From: Roridomyces roridus
Lineage: Eukaryota > Basidiomycota > Agaricomycetes > Agaricales > Mycenaceae
NCBI GenBank assembly: GCA_029378245.1
Contig: JARKIF010000028.1
Span: 372,001-436,000, forward strand
Length of the DNA: 64,000 nt
Direction of reading: 5' to 3'
The notes beneath the pieces were generated by a model. That model worked only from the letters and a program-made list of their open reading frames with translations. It was not told the origin of the DNA and did not search any database. The first letter of the stretch is position 1; every line of letters starts with the position of its first letter. This document shows positions 22,600-33,429 of the stretch, piece by piece. Made by a program: the position numbers and the translations under genes.

Positions 22600-24107
22600 T
22601 GATGAGCATGGAATTTGACTGCCCTTGAAAACACGTATTTTGCACGATTTCAGATGTGGTTTCCATACTATATGATCTCAATACGAGAGCTGATGCCGAG
22701 CCCAGAGACAGTCAGTACGGTGGATACCTTAGAGTACTATACAGGTTGAAGGGTATTTACCTGGATACGACTGATGGACTCACTCCGAAACATGTAGGAG
22801 GTGTGGATACCTGCCTTACCAATGGGATACACCAATTAAACAGTTCTTAACCGTTGTGAGATTGTCAGCAGTTCGAACCTTGGTGCAAGTGCAATTCGGA
22901 GGTTCGGGAGTTCACGGAATGATGGACAAGTCGGCCGAATGACCTGAAACATGAGCAGACCGCCGAGACGGGTCCGATGGAAGTGACGTAGTAGCCGGAA
23001 CAAGTGGATTCCGGCTCGGATACGGACTATTAGTCAAGTATCTGCTGGTATCCGAGACCAAGAGTGGGAGATATGGGTATCGTTCGAGACCTACAACACG
23101 TGGGAGTACGTTTTGAGGCCATACTCTGGAGGGGAAGAAAGGATACAAGATATCCAAACTGTCCGAGTCATGGATCAGCGATGGAATCACGAGATAACAT
23201 GCTGAATCATGGCTTGGCGCTCTGGCTGACTGAGCACCAGTGTCAGATCAACCAATCAGGTCGTTTCTATTCAGGATACGTGGGAGATTCATCATTATTG
23301 CGCCATTCATTTGTACTATCATATGATTCCCGGACATGTATAAAGTAGATAGAGTGTTACCCAAGAGGGCAGCGGATACTTCCCCCACTAGCAAGCTACC
23401 AGCTGCGACTACGGGATTTGTCCGAGGCTTTCGAAGGTGCATTGCGTAGAATAAGCAATTGCCCTTGAAAATCTAAATTGTTGTTTTGTTGGCTCCTGTT
23501 GTGTGAATCGAGTTTGAAGCATAGTTTGGTTCGAGTGCCAGTTGGCTTGTGATTAGGGTTTCAGCTCAGTGGCAGCTTTGGAAGGCTTGCTACGGCTTGG
23601 TACGGTTTGTGTGTCAGTTAGGGTCTGGTTGTGTGTTCAGTGTCAGGAATTGGTTCAGGAATTGTTGGAATTTACGAAATCCGTGTTGTATCGGTCGCTG
23701 TCGTCCTCGGATACCAGTGTAAAAGGGATCGAGAGACCCAAATACCTCGCTTTGTGCAACCCGGCTTTTAGCCAAACCTTTATACATCTTTTGTGTTCAG
23801 CTGAGAAGCTTAAAATCTACAAAAACGCTTTAGAATTGTCATTCTTGGTTCATATCAAGGATCTTGATTCGCAATACAAAACTCGACCACTCATTTCAAG
23901 ACAATATCACAGTATTCCCTACAACCTTTCATAAGGCCCTGTACTAGGGACTTATACTCGCCTTCGCCTGCTGTCAATATAGTTGTCACTCGCCCCGGAG
24001 CTTCGTGATTGGGTTGTTTAGATATAGATTCGTCTGTATCGAGACTCATCTAGTCTTGTTGTTTCGAGTTGGTTGATTTCTATAGTAGGTTTAGAGCACA
24101 TACATCA
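22600..24107 (+). mobile_element. solo LTR, 1508 bp, inserted in a copia reverse transcriptase
   Basis: Begins TGATGAGCATGG and ends ACATACATCA, with TGATG/CATCA inverted tips. It interrupts the copia coding sequence exactly between KAL and YGLKQGG. Flanks ACGC (left) and ATGC (right) look like a 4-bp duplication with one mismatch, the same length as that of Gypsy-A. A TATA box (TGTATAAAGTAG, about 23337-23348) marks the likely start of transcription on the plus strand. No internal region remains, as expected after LTR-LTR recombination. Confidence 0.75.
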
Positions 24108-24235
24108 ATGCCTTCGCGAATTTGACAACATTCGCGGCCCGATCCGCGAATTCGTAACCCGGAGGCTGTTCCATGTAGATCTCCTCGTCGGGATCCAATT
24201 TCCCGTTGAGGTACGCACTGTTGAACACCTAATGA
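24108..24235 (-). pseudogene. Ty1/copia reverse transcriptase fragment (5' part)
   Basis: The frame reads FNSAYLNGKLDPDEEIYMEQ, PPGYEF and FAKAL, the block that precedes the catalytic V-D-D motif in copia reverse transcriptases. It continues in the fragment at 22264-22599 beyond the solo LTR. Upstream of about 24235 the match stops, so the element is truncated there. Confidence 0.8.
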
Positions 24236-26220
24236 GCCCAAGTACCCCTTCCAGCTGGTAGGGCGACATATAGTCGTGTTGCCCTTCCAAGTGGAAGGGC
24301 TTCGGTTTATTTGGCATATGGCTGGAGAAAGTGCTGGAGAAAGCCGGAGAATTGCCAGAGATCTAAGTAGTAGGACTTGTACGTGCAAATCCCCTGTATG
24401 GCTGGCCAAAGTCTGGACAAAAAAAAAAAATGTCGCATCAGCGCACCTCCCGCCCTGATGGCGGGCCCACCATTGCCTTAAACAGTAAGTCAGTGATGTT
24501 GGAAGGACAAACACGGACGCACCCTGACGTGTACTACTGACGTGGAAGTACTGACACGTAGAGTGTGGTTTAAACACTCGCTGTACATACTCACATTTAC
24601 CCATACTGACTTGCATGTACTTGTATCGGTGTTATTCAGTGCATGTTCCCTAATTCTTACTTATGTATGGCTGTACCTTGCTTTTGTATTTAAGTAGCTA
24701 GCTACGACGAATCTCAACTAAGTCCTTCTCCCCACATTTTCATCCTTCTTCAAGTGATATCTCAACCGTTTCTCACCGGAAAAAGAGGGAAAAAATCAGA
24801 AAAAATGATAGACAGCATTCGGCTGCTAATCAGATGCCATCAGTATCAGTGATCGCATCAAAGTTGATGAGTGTGGAAGATATTGAGAGCCACCACTGTT
24901 GCGGGCCAAGTTGTACTGTTGACCACTGGTCATCACTAATTGATGGCATCATCAAAAAAAGCGAAGTTGTAGAGCAAGTCAAGAACTATCAGAGTTGCCA
25001 ATAAACTGGCACCCCAAAGTGTCTCCAACATGTACAAAATGCAGCACTAGAGCAGGGTTGCATCAAGAGTGACTGGGTGAGCAAATTGAACAGCCTACCT
25101 GCCCCTCCAGTGGAACCCCAGACACAGCTCATCAATGTCATCTTAGTCTACTTGTTATCTCTCCTCTCACCCTGTGCTGTATTTTGCTCAGGGTCACAAG
25201 ATCAAGCCCCTCCAAGGGGCTTCAAAGATAAGAAAAATGTAACATACCTTCCAATTTTTTTTTTCAGAGGGTCGAAGGACCCTCCCTCCCTACGTAATGA
25301 TTGATGCCATCAGATCTTCCCTTTTAGGCATTATCTCCGGGCAACATCATCTCAGTACACTACACAAGAGCCCCAGTATTAAAGGAATATATATTTTATG
25401 TGTACACAGTGCATGTTGAGTCTATCAGGTGACTCAGAAGGTGCTCAAGTAGCAGATAAAAAATGCTCCATGATTTTGCCGGCTCACTGAATCGAACTCC
25501 CGCCAACTCTCATTCCTGAAGTTACCGTATTTGGTAGTGGCTGTACCTACCCCTCCCCACTGATATAGTAATAATATTTTTCATTCTTCCTCGACGACCG
25601 CTGGGCCGATTGGCCTCAAATAAAATTTCCTATACTCCCAGGAGTCTACATCACACATTGGAGACCCCATACAAAAATTCGCATTTTTGAAGCCCCTTGA
25701 GCCCCTCTCTCTGCAATCCTTTTTGTATCCCAGCCAATTTGCATCCTCAACTGGTCTTTGAACATCATTTCTCCTATGGATCAGTTTTGGTTGGTACCCA
25801 CTACCCATATACACCCAGCATCAGGGTCATTCCACTGTGTTTGTCCCAGCTTGGCCACTACTCCCAAGTCCCAGAAAGGGAATTTTCCGGTTTTTCACTC
25901 ATCCTTTGTACACTAAGGGTGTTTCTGTATCATTTAAACCCCTCAGGATCTGCCTTGATATGTTAGGCATGGTATAGGATGCTATTGGGTGCACAGGGAG
26001 GCTTGAGCCTGCCTATAATAGTGTCATGATATGACCCCAGGCCACAACCCGACGGGTTGTAACCCGATCAATCATCAACCATCAATACTCTAATCAGTGA
26101 TCATCACTGATCGGCCGGGTCTTGTCTCAACCCCTGCTTGGTACTCCACTCTCCCCTGCATTTACACCCCTACTTGTCGTGATCGCCCCTGCTCCTACCC
26201 CCTACCCCTCGTACCTAATT
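24236..26220. other. no gene seen; old repeat copy inside
   Basis: No supported gene. A hairpin-like CCCTTCCAAGTGGAAGGG lies near 24280. Between about 24930 and 25960 the stretch resembles the dispersed repeat at 13.4-14.0 kb (GAAGTTGTAGAGC; on the complementary strand GAAAATTCCC, GTAGTGGCC). About 0.5 kb of unrelated sequence separates the two matching parts. Confidence 0.35.
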
Positions 26221-26231
26221 CGATCATGTAG

Positions 26232-26239
26232 TATATATA
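26232..26239 (+). promoter_or_regulatory. TATA box of the 26411-27468 gene
   Basis: TATATATA lies about 180 bp upstream of the first in-frame ATG and is followed by a C/T-rich stretch, the usual arrangement in fungal promoters. Confidence 0.5.
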
Positions 26240-26410
26240 CCCGTCTACAGTCTCAGTACTGTAGACGAATCTAGTCTATTCTCCCTACGGCTTGCTCTAC
26301 CTCTTGAGTCTCGTCTGCTGCTAAGCACCAAGGAGAAGCCAAGCACCGTTGGGCGGAAGGGGAAGGGCAAAGAGAAAGAGAAGAAGGATCCTACTGAGTG
26401 GGCGCGAGAG

Positions 26411-27468
26411 ATGAAGGCGGATTTGATGGAACGTGCGGCCAAGATGGGGCCAGGATGGGAGGCGTTGGTCAAGCTCTGGTGGAAGCTGGAGGAATCTACG
26501 GGATTTGATGTTGGCAAGGTACAATTGGCGGCATGGTAATTAGCCCAGCACTCATGATCGAATAGGGCAAAGGCTTTACGACAACGAATCGGCCAGACCA
26601 GATGAAGGTCTGGATTGGGCGTGGGCGCACGGGCGTGGCGCCCGAGCTGATGGTGAACAGCTTCTCAAAGAGTTGGTGGAAGTGGTGGAAGACGATCAAC
26701 CCGGACTGGAGGCTCCCGGACGGGCGAGATGGGGAATTGGTCCAGCAGGGCTCGGGGAGCTGGAAGTCGCTGACGCTCCCGGGTCAAAATGGCTTGCTTG
26801 GCCCAATCGCGTGTTTAAAGTGGTGGCACGAGCGGCTGGAGACGGACAAGCAGCGGGCGGAGTGGAAACGTGCATTAGGAGATGTGACGTGGGTATTGCG
26901 GGGAATGACTGCGTGAGTGCGCTTTTTCTTGATTCATTCCCTTTGATTGACGAAGCCTAGATCGGCAGAGGAGGACGTGGCGATGGAGGACGTGGCGATG
27001 GAGGACATCGAGCACCAGCAGCCGCGAGCCAGACCGAAGCCAAAGCCCGGGTGGGCCAAGGGAAATACACAGCCCGTGCCCGTCCCCGACACGCAGCATA
27101 TTCCCACCCCTGCACCCGTCACCAATAGCACCGGTACGCCGGATACGCCCATCTCCGACGCCAACCCTGCGCCCGTCCCCGACACACAGCATATTCCCAC
27201 CCCTACACCCATCACCAATACTACCACGGATACCCCCATCCCGCCGGATACCCCCATCCCCGATGCCAACCCTGCGCCCATCACCAATGCCGCCGAAACG
27301 CCAGATACAGCTACTGGTTTACGTCGCAGCACCAGATCGCTGAAGGATAAGGGGCGCTCGGCACTTTCATTGGCGGGGCTGCTGCAGGCAGATCCAGATC
27401 CGAGAACGCCGGGGCTGCCAGCTAGTCTGTGGCCACCCAAGGACCCGGAGGACGCGGAGGAGCATTGA
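26411..27468 (+). CDS. hypothetical Trp-rich protein with Pro/Thr repeat tail
   Basis: Function unknown. Three exons are read: 26411-26518, 26566-26912 and 26961-27468, joined at GT/AG introns of 47 and 48 nt that keep one frame (VGK|GKGF; MTA spans the second junction). The frame stays open upstream of 26411 without an ATG, so an earlier start in an upstream exon is possible. The N-terminal part has a conserved-looking Trp-rich block (WEALVKLWWKLEE, SKSWWKWWKTINPDWRL, LKWWHERLE, DVTWVLRGM) seen in many Agaricomycete hypothetical proteins. The tail holds two imperfect repeats of PVPDTQHIPTPxP and ends in a basic-acidic segment. The TATA box, clean splice sites and intact frame make it likely functional. 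Confidence 0.7.
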
Positions 27469-27573
27469 TGGGGACTGCGTGCAGGAGTGTACCGTGTTTC
27501 TGGGTGTCCACGGCGGCTGAGGGCATTTTTTTGGTGTTTTTTGGGTGTATAGGCAGGTTGCCGAGGTGCCGAT

Positions 27574-28141
27574 TCATAGCAATATTTTCCATATTGGGCC
27601 TTTTTTGATTATCTTCCTTTCTATGTGTATTTCAATCAAATTTGATCGCATTTCGTCTCCCATCAAGAATGATGCCTCAATTGAGGCTCCGAAAACATCA
27701 AAACACATCAGCAGAGCTTGACCAACCTCTGCCGAGAAGCCGCCAACAGCCCCCAAGCTGACCTGGCAAAGGCCCACAGGTATCGCAAAACGTACCTGGA
27801 CCAAGGCCCGTAGATATCTAGATATATGAGCTATATGAGCTGGGGCGTTGGCGTCAACAGCCAGGTCGGTATAGCCGTGGGGCTCGACGTTGGGGATGCG
27901 GTGACCGGGGCGAAGGTTGCGCAAAGCGAGGTTGAAGTCACAGCAGAGCTTCACGTGGGAGCCAGTGACCATCTGGGGTTCACGACCCTGGACAATGAGT
28001 AGGAAGATGTTGAGACCAACACGATCGAACATCTCGTGCTCCCGATTGAATCGGTGGATGGAATCCATAAGCTGCGAAGAGGCGCCAGCAATCTGTCTCG
28101 GCCAACGGTAGTCATCCCAGAACTCGTTCTCGAATGCGCGC
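27574..28141 (-). pseudogene. minus-strand ORF remnant cut by Gypsy-A, probably the ORF after Gypsy-B pol
   Basis: The frame reads FENEFWDDYRWPRQIAGASS, LMDSIHRFNREHEMFDRVGL, NIFLLIVQGREPQMV and later GHRIPNVEPHGYTDLAVDA. It starts in sequence now at 43801-43860 and is interrupted by the whole of Gypsy-A (28142-43800); removing Gypsy-A and one GCGC makes it continuous. Across the join the Gypsy-B pol frame ends within about seven codons, and this second frame, offset by one base, carries on. It is therefore probably a downstream ORF of Gypsy-B, or a host gene next to it. No domain is recognised. Confidence 0.45.
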
Positions 28142-29560
28142 TGATAAGGCGTGCATGCGGCTACGCGTGAAATACACCAATTTTCGCTCTTTTATCAAAG
28201 ACTTACATCTCCAGGCATACAATGGCTGCAGAGGGTATACGTTCTACTCGGGATGGTATATTGAACCCTAATGGTCGCAAGCTGGCGGGAATGTACATAC
28301 CTGCCGGGCTCTAGGAAACGGTTGACAGCCGCGTACTATTGCACCGAGGGTGACTAAGAGAAACTATCAAGCCTTTTCGCTGGCTGTCATGAAACTGACT
28401 CTCTGGGGTCAACCACTATATCAATTCAATGGGCAGTCTTCACTGTCCGGGGAACCATGATTTGGAATTGGAAATGATCGAGGCTCCTCCCGGGAGTCCG
28501 CTGATCAATGATATCATAGATGATCGGTCGATCACTCTGAATTTGAACGGAATTGAAAGAAACGAGCACCGTACAGCCACTAGACAGTGTGGACATGGCG
28601 GGATGTGAAATGCCATCCTCCGGGCAGAGCCATTATCAAAGCCTATCTCGCGGGAGTTTAATAAACTACCCCTGGGTTGGTAGCTAGGTTTCCCGGAGGT
28701 GCCGTTCCCGAGCCGCCTTAGTGCCGACATGACAGTTTGACATCCGTCACCGGGAATCTCTCCCGCTGATGAATTGAAACCAGATAGAACACCGGCGTGG
28801 TTCCCGGCAACCAGCGGGACCACATTGGCAGATGCCGATGGCGGGCCGAATGTGCTGACTGAGGTTGCGAGCACGCAATCTGTCGCAATTGATGTCCCGC
28901 AGGACCATTTCCCTAATAAGTGCCTAGGGTCACTCGGAACGCCTCCCGGGAAGATGCGACGTGTCATCCGCAGGCAATTATACCATATTTATCAGTGCCC
29001 GCAAAATGTATATAAGCCGCAGTAGTTTACCGTGTACAGTAGTAGACCAGACCGCTCTCTTAGGAGGCAACTGGACGATCACTCAGAATTTATTGATTGG
29101 ATTTGAATTACACTTGAAATCGAAGCTTCCTCCGGGACTTCACCTTAGAATCCGAATAGAAGGCTTGCTTGCATTCCCCCCTGTCTGTCTTGCGTGTTGA
29201 CCTTTGGTCCCCGGGACTTGAAACTTGAAACTTGAATACTTGCAAGCTTGATCTTGTGCGGTTGACCTCGCGTCCCCGAGATCCCCGAATCCATTGATAA
29301 CCCTCTTTGCGGGAAGACTACTGAGGCTTACCTGTTACTTTGAATTGAACATCCCGCTCCCGCGGAATTGATATTTGCACATTGGTCTTGACGGACGATA
29401 CGCCTGTCCTACCACCCCGAACACACACACGAGAAGTATTGATTTGAAGTTGTGAGATTTGGATTAAAGATTTGTTAGTTGTTGGTTTGAGATTACTCGC
29501 CTTCAGCTCGTACTTATTTTGAGTCTTGATTTCACGGCTGCACGTCGGTGCACCGTTTCA
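28142..29560 (+). repeat. Gypsy-A 5' LTR
   Basis: Begins TGATAAGGCGTGCATG and ends GTGCACCGTTTCA. A TATA-like TATATAAG lies near 29008. It keeps the uninterrupted GGCGGGAATGTACATACC site (28286 on) that is broken by a MITE in the 3' LTR, so it serves as the empty-site control. Confidence 0.92.
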
Positions 29561-29562
29561 TC

Positions 29563-29581
29563 TGGAGCCCACCGCGAGGGG
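29563..29581 (+). other. Gypsy-A primer-binding site
   Basis: TGGAGCCCACCGCGAGGGG starts two bases after the LTR. A TGG start complementary to the CCA end of a tRNA and G/C-rich acceptor-stem pairing are what a minus-strand primer site needs. The tRNA species cannot be named from this alone. Confidence 0.7.
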
Positions 29582-29663
29582 TGACAAGATACATTGCTTT
29601 ATAAAAATACCATCCGGGAAAAATTTGGGACTCAGTCTCTTTGTGAACGAAAGCCACTCCCCA

Positions 29664-30125
29664 ATTCGGTCGAGCCTTGCTCCTGAATACAACTTCTCTG
29701 TCGAGCCCTAGCTCCAGAACGCAAACCTATTCGGTTGAGCCTAGCTCCCGGAATCTCACTCCGTCGGTTGAGCCTTGCTCCTAACGTACAAACCTATTCG
29801 GTTGAGCCCAGCTCCCGGAACCTCCTTCCGTCAGTTGAGCCTTGCTCCTAACGTAAAAACCTACTCGGTCGAGCCTTGCTCCTGAATTGAATTTTTCCTG
29901 TTGAGTCCTTAGCTCCGGGAACCAAAAACACAAACCTTTCTTCGGTTGAGCCTAGCTCCCGGAATCTCACTCTGTTGGTTGAGCCCCGCTCCTAACGCAC
30001 ACACCTCTTCGGTCGAGCCTTGCTCCTGAACCAAACTCCGTCGGTTGAGCCCCGCTCCTAACGTAAAAACCTTCTTCGGTCGAGCCTTGCTCCTGAACCA
30101 AACCTATTCTGTTGAGCCCTAGCTC
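29664..30125 (+). repeat. 14 tandem repeats in the Gypsy-A leader
   Basis: About 14 copies of an approximately 33-bp unit with core CGGTTGAGCCTAGCTCC (variants TCGAGCCTTGCTCC, TTGAGCCCCGCTCC) lie between the PBS and the first gag codon. The base after the core alternates among TGAA, CGGAA and TAACG types. They fall in the untranslated leader RNA; the spacing excludes coding. A packaging or structural role is a guess. Confidence 0.8.
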
Positions 30126-30253
30126 CGGAATTCAAACCAAAAACCATACTTCCGAATTTCATTGTTCTCGAAACGGCCTCCGGCACACACGCTAGAGACG
30201 CTCATTCGAGTTGGGTCAAACCCAAGCCTCGAGAGACCAAGAATTCGAACCGA

Positions 30254-32053
30254 GTGACAACTGAGGAGACTGATACAGTCAACCAGGACTCACTTTCTCC
30301 TGCCAATAAAGCGAGAGAAGAAGCAGCACAGTCTACCAGACAGCGGCTTCAGGCCTATCACAATCTAAAACAAACCCACACATCGAGCCCACCCGCTCCG
30401 CAAACCCGCTTTCAACCTGATAGCACAAATCTTCAGTCCCCGGACGTACCAGACCTCCAGGACCCACCCTTTATACCAAACCTACAAACCCTTTTACCTG
30501 TCATCATGGCAAATGATAAGAAAATCCCCGAACCCTATGATAAGAATGCACCGTCGTTCAGCGACGAAGAACCCAAGAAACTCCTTCAGTTCTTTGATCA
30601 TATGGAACGAATGATGGAGATTGCGGGAACTGTCGATGGAGCCAAGAACACGCTTCTACTCAGATACGTGGATCGGCAAGTTGCTGAGCAATGGCGGAAG
30701 TTTGCATCCTTCAAGGGTCCGTACACGAAATTCAAGAATGAGATCTTAGAGAATTACCCGGAGGCTAGGAATAGCGAGCGGGGCTCTATAAAGAAATTGA
30801 AAAACATTTTGAGTGAGTTCGACTCTGAGGAGATTGGACTGAATGATTCCGAGGAGCTCATGAAGCTCGTTCGCGCAATGAATGTTGAAGTTGATAAGTT
30901 GATGACCTCCGGGTTGATCACTGACCGGGAAGCTGTCCCACTGTTTCTGGACAAACTCACGCCTGGGCTTAGAGAGCAAGTCATCTTCCGGATAGACTTC
31001 GCCCGAGAGAACGAGAAACTTGATCCACTGGCAGATGAGGAAGCAGCACCCGAAGCAGATACTGAAGAGAAAGGCTATACCTTCCAGGAGGTCATTGCCC
31101 AGGCTCGAAAGTTGTCCCGCAAGCATGATACCCGCCAGGAGTACATGTCAACCATCATGGGCGGACGCTCGAAAGGCAAGGGGAGATCTTTGACTCCGGA
31201 AAGAGCTGTGAAGTCGGAAGAATCTGGCGGCCTTGCGGCAAAGATGCTAGAAGAGATCAAGTTGACGCTGGTGAATATGCGGGACCGTATGGATGTGAGC
31301 GACAAAAAGCACAAGGAGGACTTCGAGCAGATCCGCCAATTGTACAAGTCCGTTCCCGGACGCGTTACTGGATCTGCTGATGCTCAAACCATGCCACCCC
31401 GGCAAGAAGTCAGATTTGGCCGACCGCCCGGGATGGACTTGTGTCATTATTGCCGCACCACCGGTCACTTCATTGGCGCCTGCCCACGTCGCTTACAGCA
31501 TCTCGCCGAAGGGAAGATAAAAGCTATTGGCACCCGGGACTTCTTTATGGATGGAACACCCATACCGTTAGGAGGGTCCAAACCCCGGAGTCAGATAGTG
31601 GATGAATTCAGGGTGCCCACCAGTTCCGTCAATATCTTGAGTGCCAGCAGCTTTGTACAAGCTGCTGAGCTGCCGGGCATGACTGCGGATGACTGGGCTG
31701 CCTATGAAGAAGATAATGGGGAATATGGATACTATGACCCGCAGGAGTCTCAGAATGCCTATGATCCCCGAGAAGAAGAAATCCATGCCTTGCGCATTGA
31801 GCAGCAGAACCAACAGAACCTCATCCGACAATTGATTCAACATCATCAGGTTCCAAGACGGGGTGTTCAACCACCCCCTAAGGTTCAAACGCCGGCGCAA
31901 GTGGACCAGAATATGCTCGCTACAGTCCTTGCGGCTGTGCAGCATTTGAACGCGAACTCCGGGAATGAGCCAGGTCAGGAAGCTCAATTTGCGGTCGGCA
32001 CAAGAGCCAATCCCTCCCGAACGGGGAACGGCGCCGGCCAGCCAAATTTATGA
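30254..32053 (+). CDS. gag: Gypsy-A Gag
   Basis: Structural protein of the virus-like particle, 599 codons. The first 90 residues are Pro/Gln/Ser-rich; a capsid-like helical part follows (PSFSDEEPKKLLQFFDHMER, VAEQWRKFASFKGPYTKFK). A single CCHC zinc knuckle, C-H-Y-C-x4-H-x4-C, lies at about residues 396-409 and would bind genomic RNA. The C-terminal part is Gln-rich and acidic. The frame is translated from an open stretch starting at 30254 (GTG in the written sequence); the first ATG downstream (MANDKKIPEP, about 30506) precedes the capsid part and may be the true start. The stop TGA overlaps the ATG of the next ORF in ATGA (32050-32053). Confidence 0.85.
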   Translation: MTTEETDTVNQDSLSPANKAREEAAQSTRQRLQAYHNLKQTHTSSPPAPQTRFQPDSTNLQSPDVPDLQDPPFIPNLQTLLPVIMANDKKIPEPYDKNAPSFSDEEPKKLLQFFDHMERMMEIAGTVDGAKNTLLLRYVDRQVAEQWRKFASFKGPYTKFKNEILENYPEARNSERGSIKKLKNILSEFDSEEIGLNDSEELMKLVRAMNVEVDKLMTSGLITDREAVPLFLDKLTPGLREQVIFRIDFARENEKLDPLADEEAAPEADTEEKGYTFQEVIAQARKLSRKHDTRQEYMSTIMGGRSKGKGRSLTPERAVKSEESGGLAAKMLEEIKLTLVNMRDRMDVSDKKHKEDFEQIRQLYKSVPGRVTGSADAQTMPPRQEVRFGRPPGMDLCHYCRTTGHFIGACPRRLQHLAEGKIKAIGTRDFFMDGTPIPLGGSKPRSQIVDEFRVPTSSVNILSASSFVQAAELPGMTADDWAAYEEDNGEYGYYDPQESQNAYDPREEEIHALRIEQQNQQNLIRQLIQHHQVPRRGVQPPPKVQTPAQVDQNMLATVLAAVQHLNANSGNEPGQEAQFAVGTRANPSRTGNGAGQPNL

Positions 32054-33429
32054 GTGGTTCGAGGAAGGGAGCCGTAGACTCTTCTTTGAACCACAACGAG
32101 CTCCCAGAGGACCGTAGAAATGGAGTCTACGTACCGCCAGCCATGCGCGGGCCGGCGGAGGCATCTGATAAAAAGAAGCACCCACCAAAGAAACCGGTGG
32201 GTGATGCTTCTGGGAAGAACAAGGCACGGACCAGGCGCAGGACCGATGCTGATGAAATTGGAAGTCAAGTGGAGCAGGAGGAAACTTCCCCGGCGCCACA
32301 GACAGATAATGATGACGGGAAGGTGAATGAATTACCTTACAGAAATGTTCCGCCCGTTCAGTTCGCGCCCCGGCCACCTGCTTCCGGGAGACCTCCCACA
32401 AATACCCAAATGATACCCGGGAGTGCTCCACCAGAAGCCGGCGGCAAGAAAGAAAAGAATTACCGGCTGCGAGCGCCAATTGAAAATGAGGATTCTGATG
32501 AGGAGGTAGAAGGTGTGGCCGGCTTGCTGAAAGAAGCGCAGATTGGCATCTCCTGGGAAACCCTCATTAAATTGAGCCCGCGGTTGAGGAAGAAAATGAA
32601 AGGATTGCTCACCAAGTCTCGCGTACCCATCAAGGATGCGCTCGAGGTCTTGGAACTAATTGAACAAGATCCAGATCAGAATGACGAGACTCCCGCCCGG
32701 GAAGTCGTTGATACTTTGATGGACGGCGTACCAGACGGTATGATAGATGCCCGCCAGCTTCCGTACCAAACCCAGATCGAGGCTCTCGCTGAAGCTGATG
32801 GGCTGGTCCCGAAAGGCGCATTGGTTGTCACTGATCCAGTACTGCAGTATCTTACTTCAGTACCGGCATCCGGGACTCTCAAGCGGGTGTTTCTGAATGA
32901 GGCTGATTCAAAACGAGTGGCCGGCGATTCAGAAGCACTTAGGGTACTATACCCGCTCATCAACGGAGCCGCAGAACAAGAGTCAATTTGTGACGGCGGG
33001 TCCCAAATTGTCTCAATGGCTGAAGCAGTAGCCGTAGAGTTGGGATTAGGTTGGGACCCTGAGATTTGCATTTATATGCAAAGTGCCAATGGACAGGTGG
33101 AGAAATCTGTCGGTCTCTCCAAGAATGTACCTTTTAGATTCGGCGAGATTACTCTGTACTTACAAGTGCACATTATCAAAGCTCCCGCCTACAAGGTGCT
33201 TCTTGGCCGACCTTTCGAAGTTCTCGCCGGGAGCAACATCCAGAATAAAACAGACGGATCACAGCTCATAACACTGTGTGACCCCACTACGAAGCACAAA
33301 TATACCATGCCAACATTCCCGCGTGGAACTGTACGGCAACTGCGCAAAGTGCGGGGGACATCAACAGAGTTGCCGGAAGAAACCGAGCCTACCACAGCCG
33401 AGGCAAAATTTCAGAATTCGATGATTTGA
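32050..33429 (+). CDS. Gypsy-A protease-containing ORF
   Basis: 459 codons starting at the ATG that overlaps the gag stop (ATGA), one base back in frame. The first 200 residues are basic, Pro-rich and not recognised. The second half contains a retropepsin-like domain: SICDGGSQIVSMAEAVAVEL (catalytic D in D-G-G-S, a variant of the D-S/T-G triad), then VHIIKAPAYKVLLGRPFEVL, the conserved L-G-R-P block of gypsy proteases. The protease would cleave the Gag and Pol precursors. The ORF ends at TGA 33427-33429, where the next frame takes over. Confidence 0.8.
   Translation: MSGSRKGAVDSSLNHNELPEDRRNGVYVPPAMRGPAEASDKKKHPPKKPVGDASGKNKARTRRRTDADEIGSQVEQEETSPAPQTDNDDGKVNELPYRNVPPVQFAPRPPASGRPPTNTQMIPGSAPPEAGGKKEKNYRLRAPIENEDSDEEVEGVAGLLKEAQIGISWETLIKLSPRLRKKMKGLLTKSRVPIKDALEVLELIEQDPDQNDETPAREVVDTLMDGVPDGMIDARQLPYQTQIEALAEADGLVPKGALVVTDPVLQYLTSVPASGTLKRVFLNEADSKRVAGDSEALRVLYPLINGAAEQESICDGGSQIVSMAEAVAVELGLGWDPEICIYMQSANGQVEKSVGLSKNVPFRFGEITLYLQVHIIKAPAYKVLLGRPFEVLAGSNIQNKTDGSQLITLCDPTTKHKYTMPTFPRGTVRQLRKVRGTSTELPEETEPTTAEAKFQNSMI

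Noticed and set aside
26934..27440. Minus-strand ORF of 168 codons, Gly/Val/Met-rich
   Set aside because: It is the antisense shadow of the Pro/Thr repeat tail of the spliced plus-strand gene at 26411-27468.
27470..27573. 3' LTR of Gypsy-B left of the nest
   Set aside because: No sequence resembling TGTAACGGTATAC or the rest of the 5' LTR was found between 27470 and 28141.
29664..30125. Regular short repeats that could look like a CRISPR array
   Set aside because: The units are adjoining and degenerate without unique spacers, the genome is eukaryotic, and the array lies in a retrotransposon leader.
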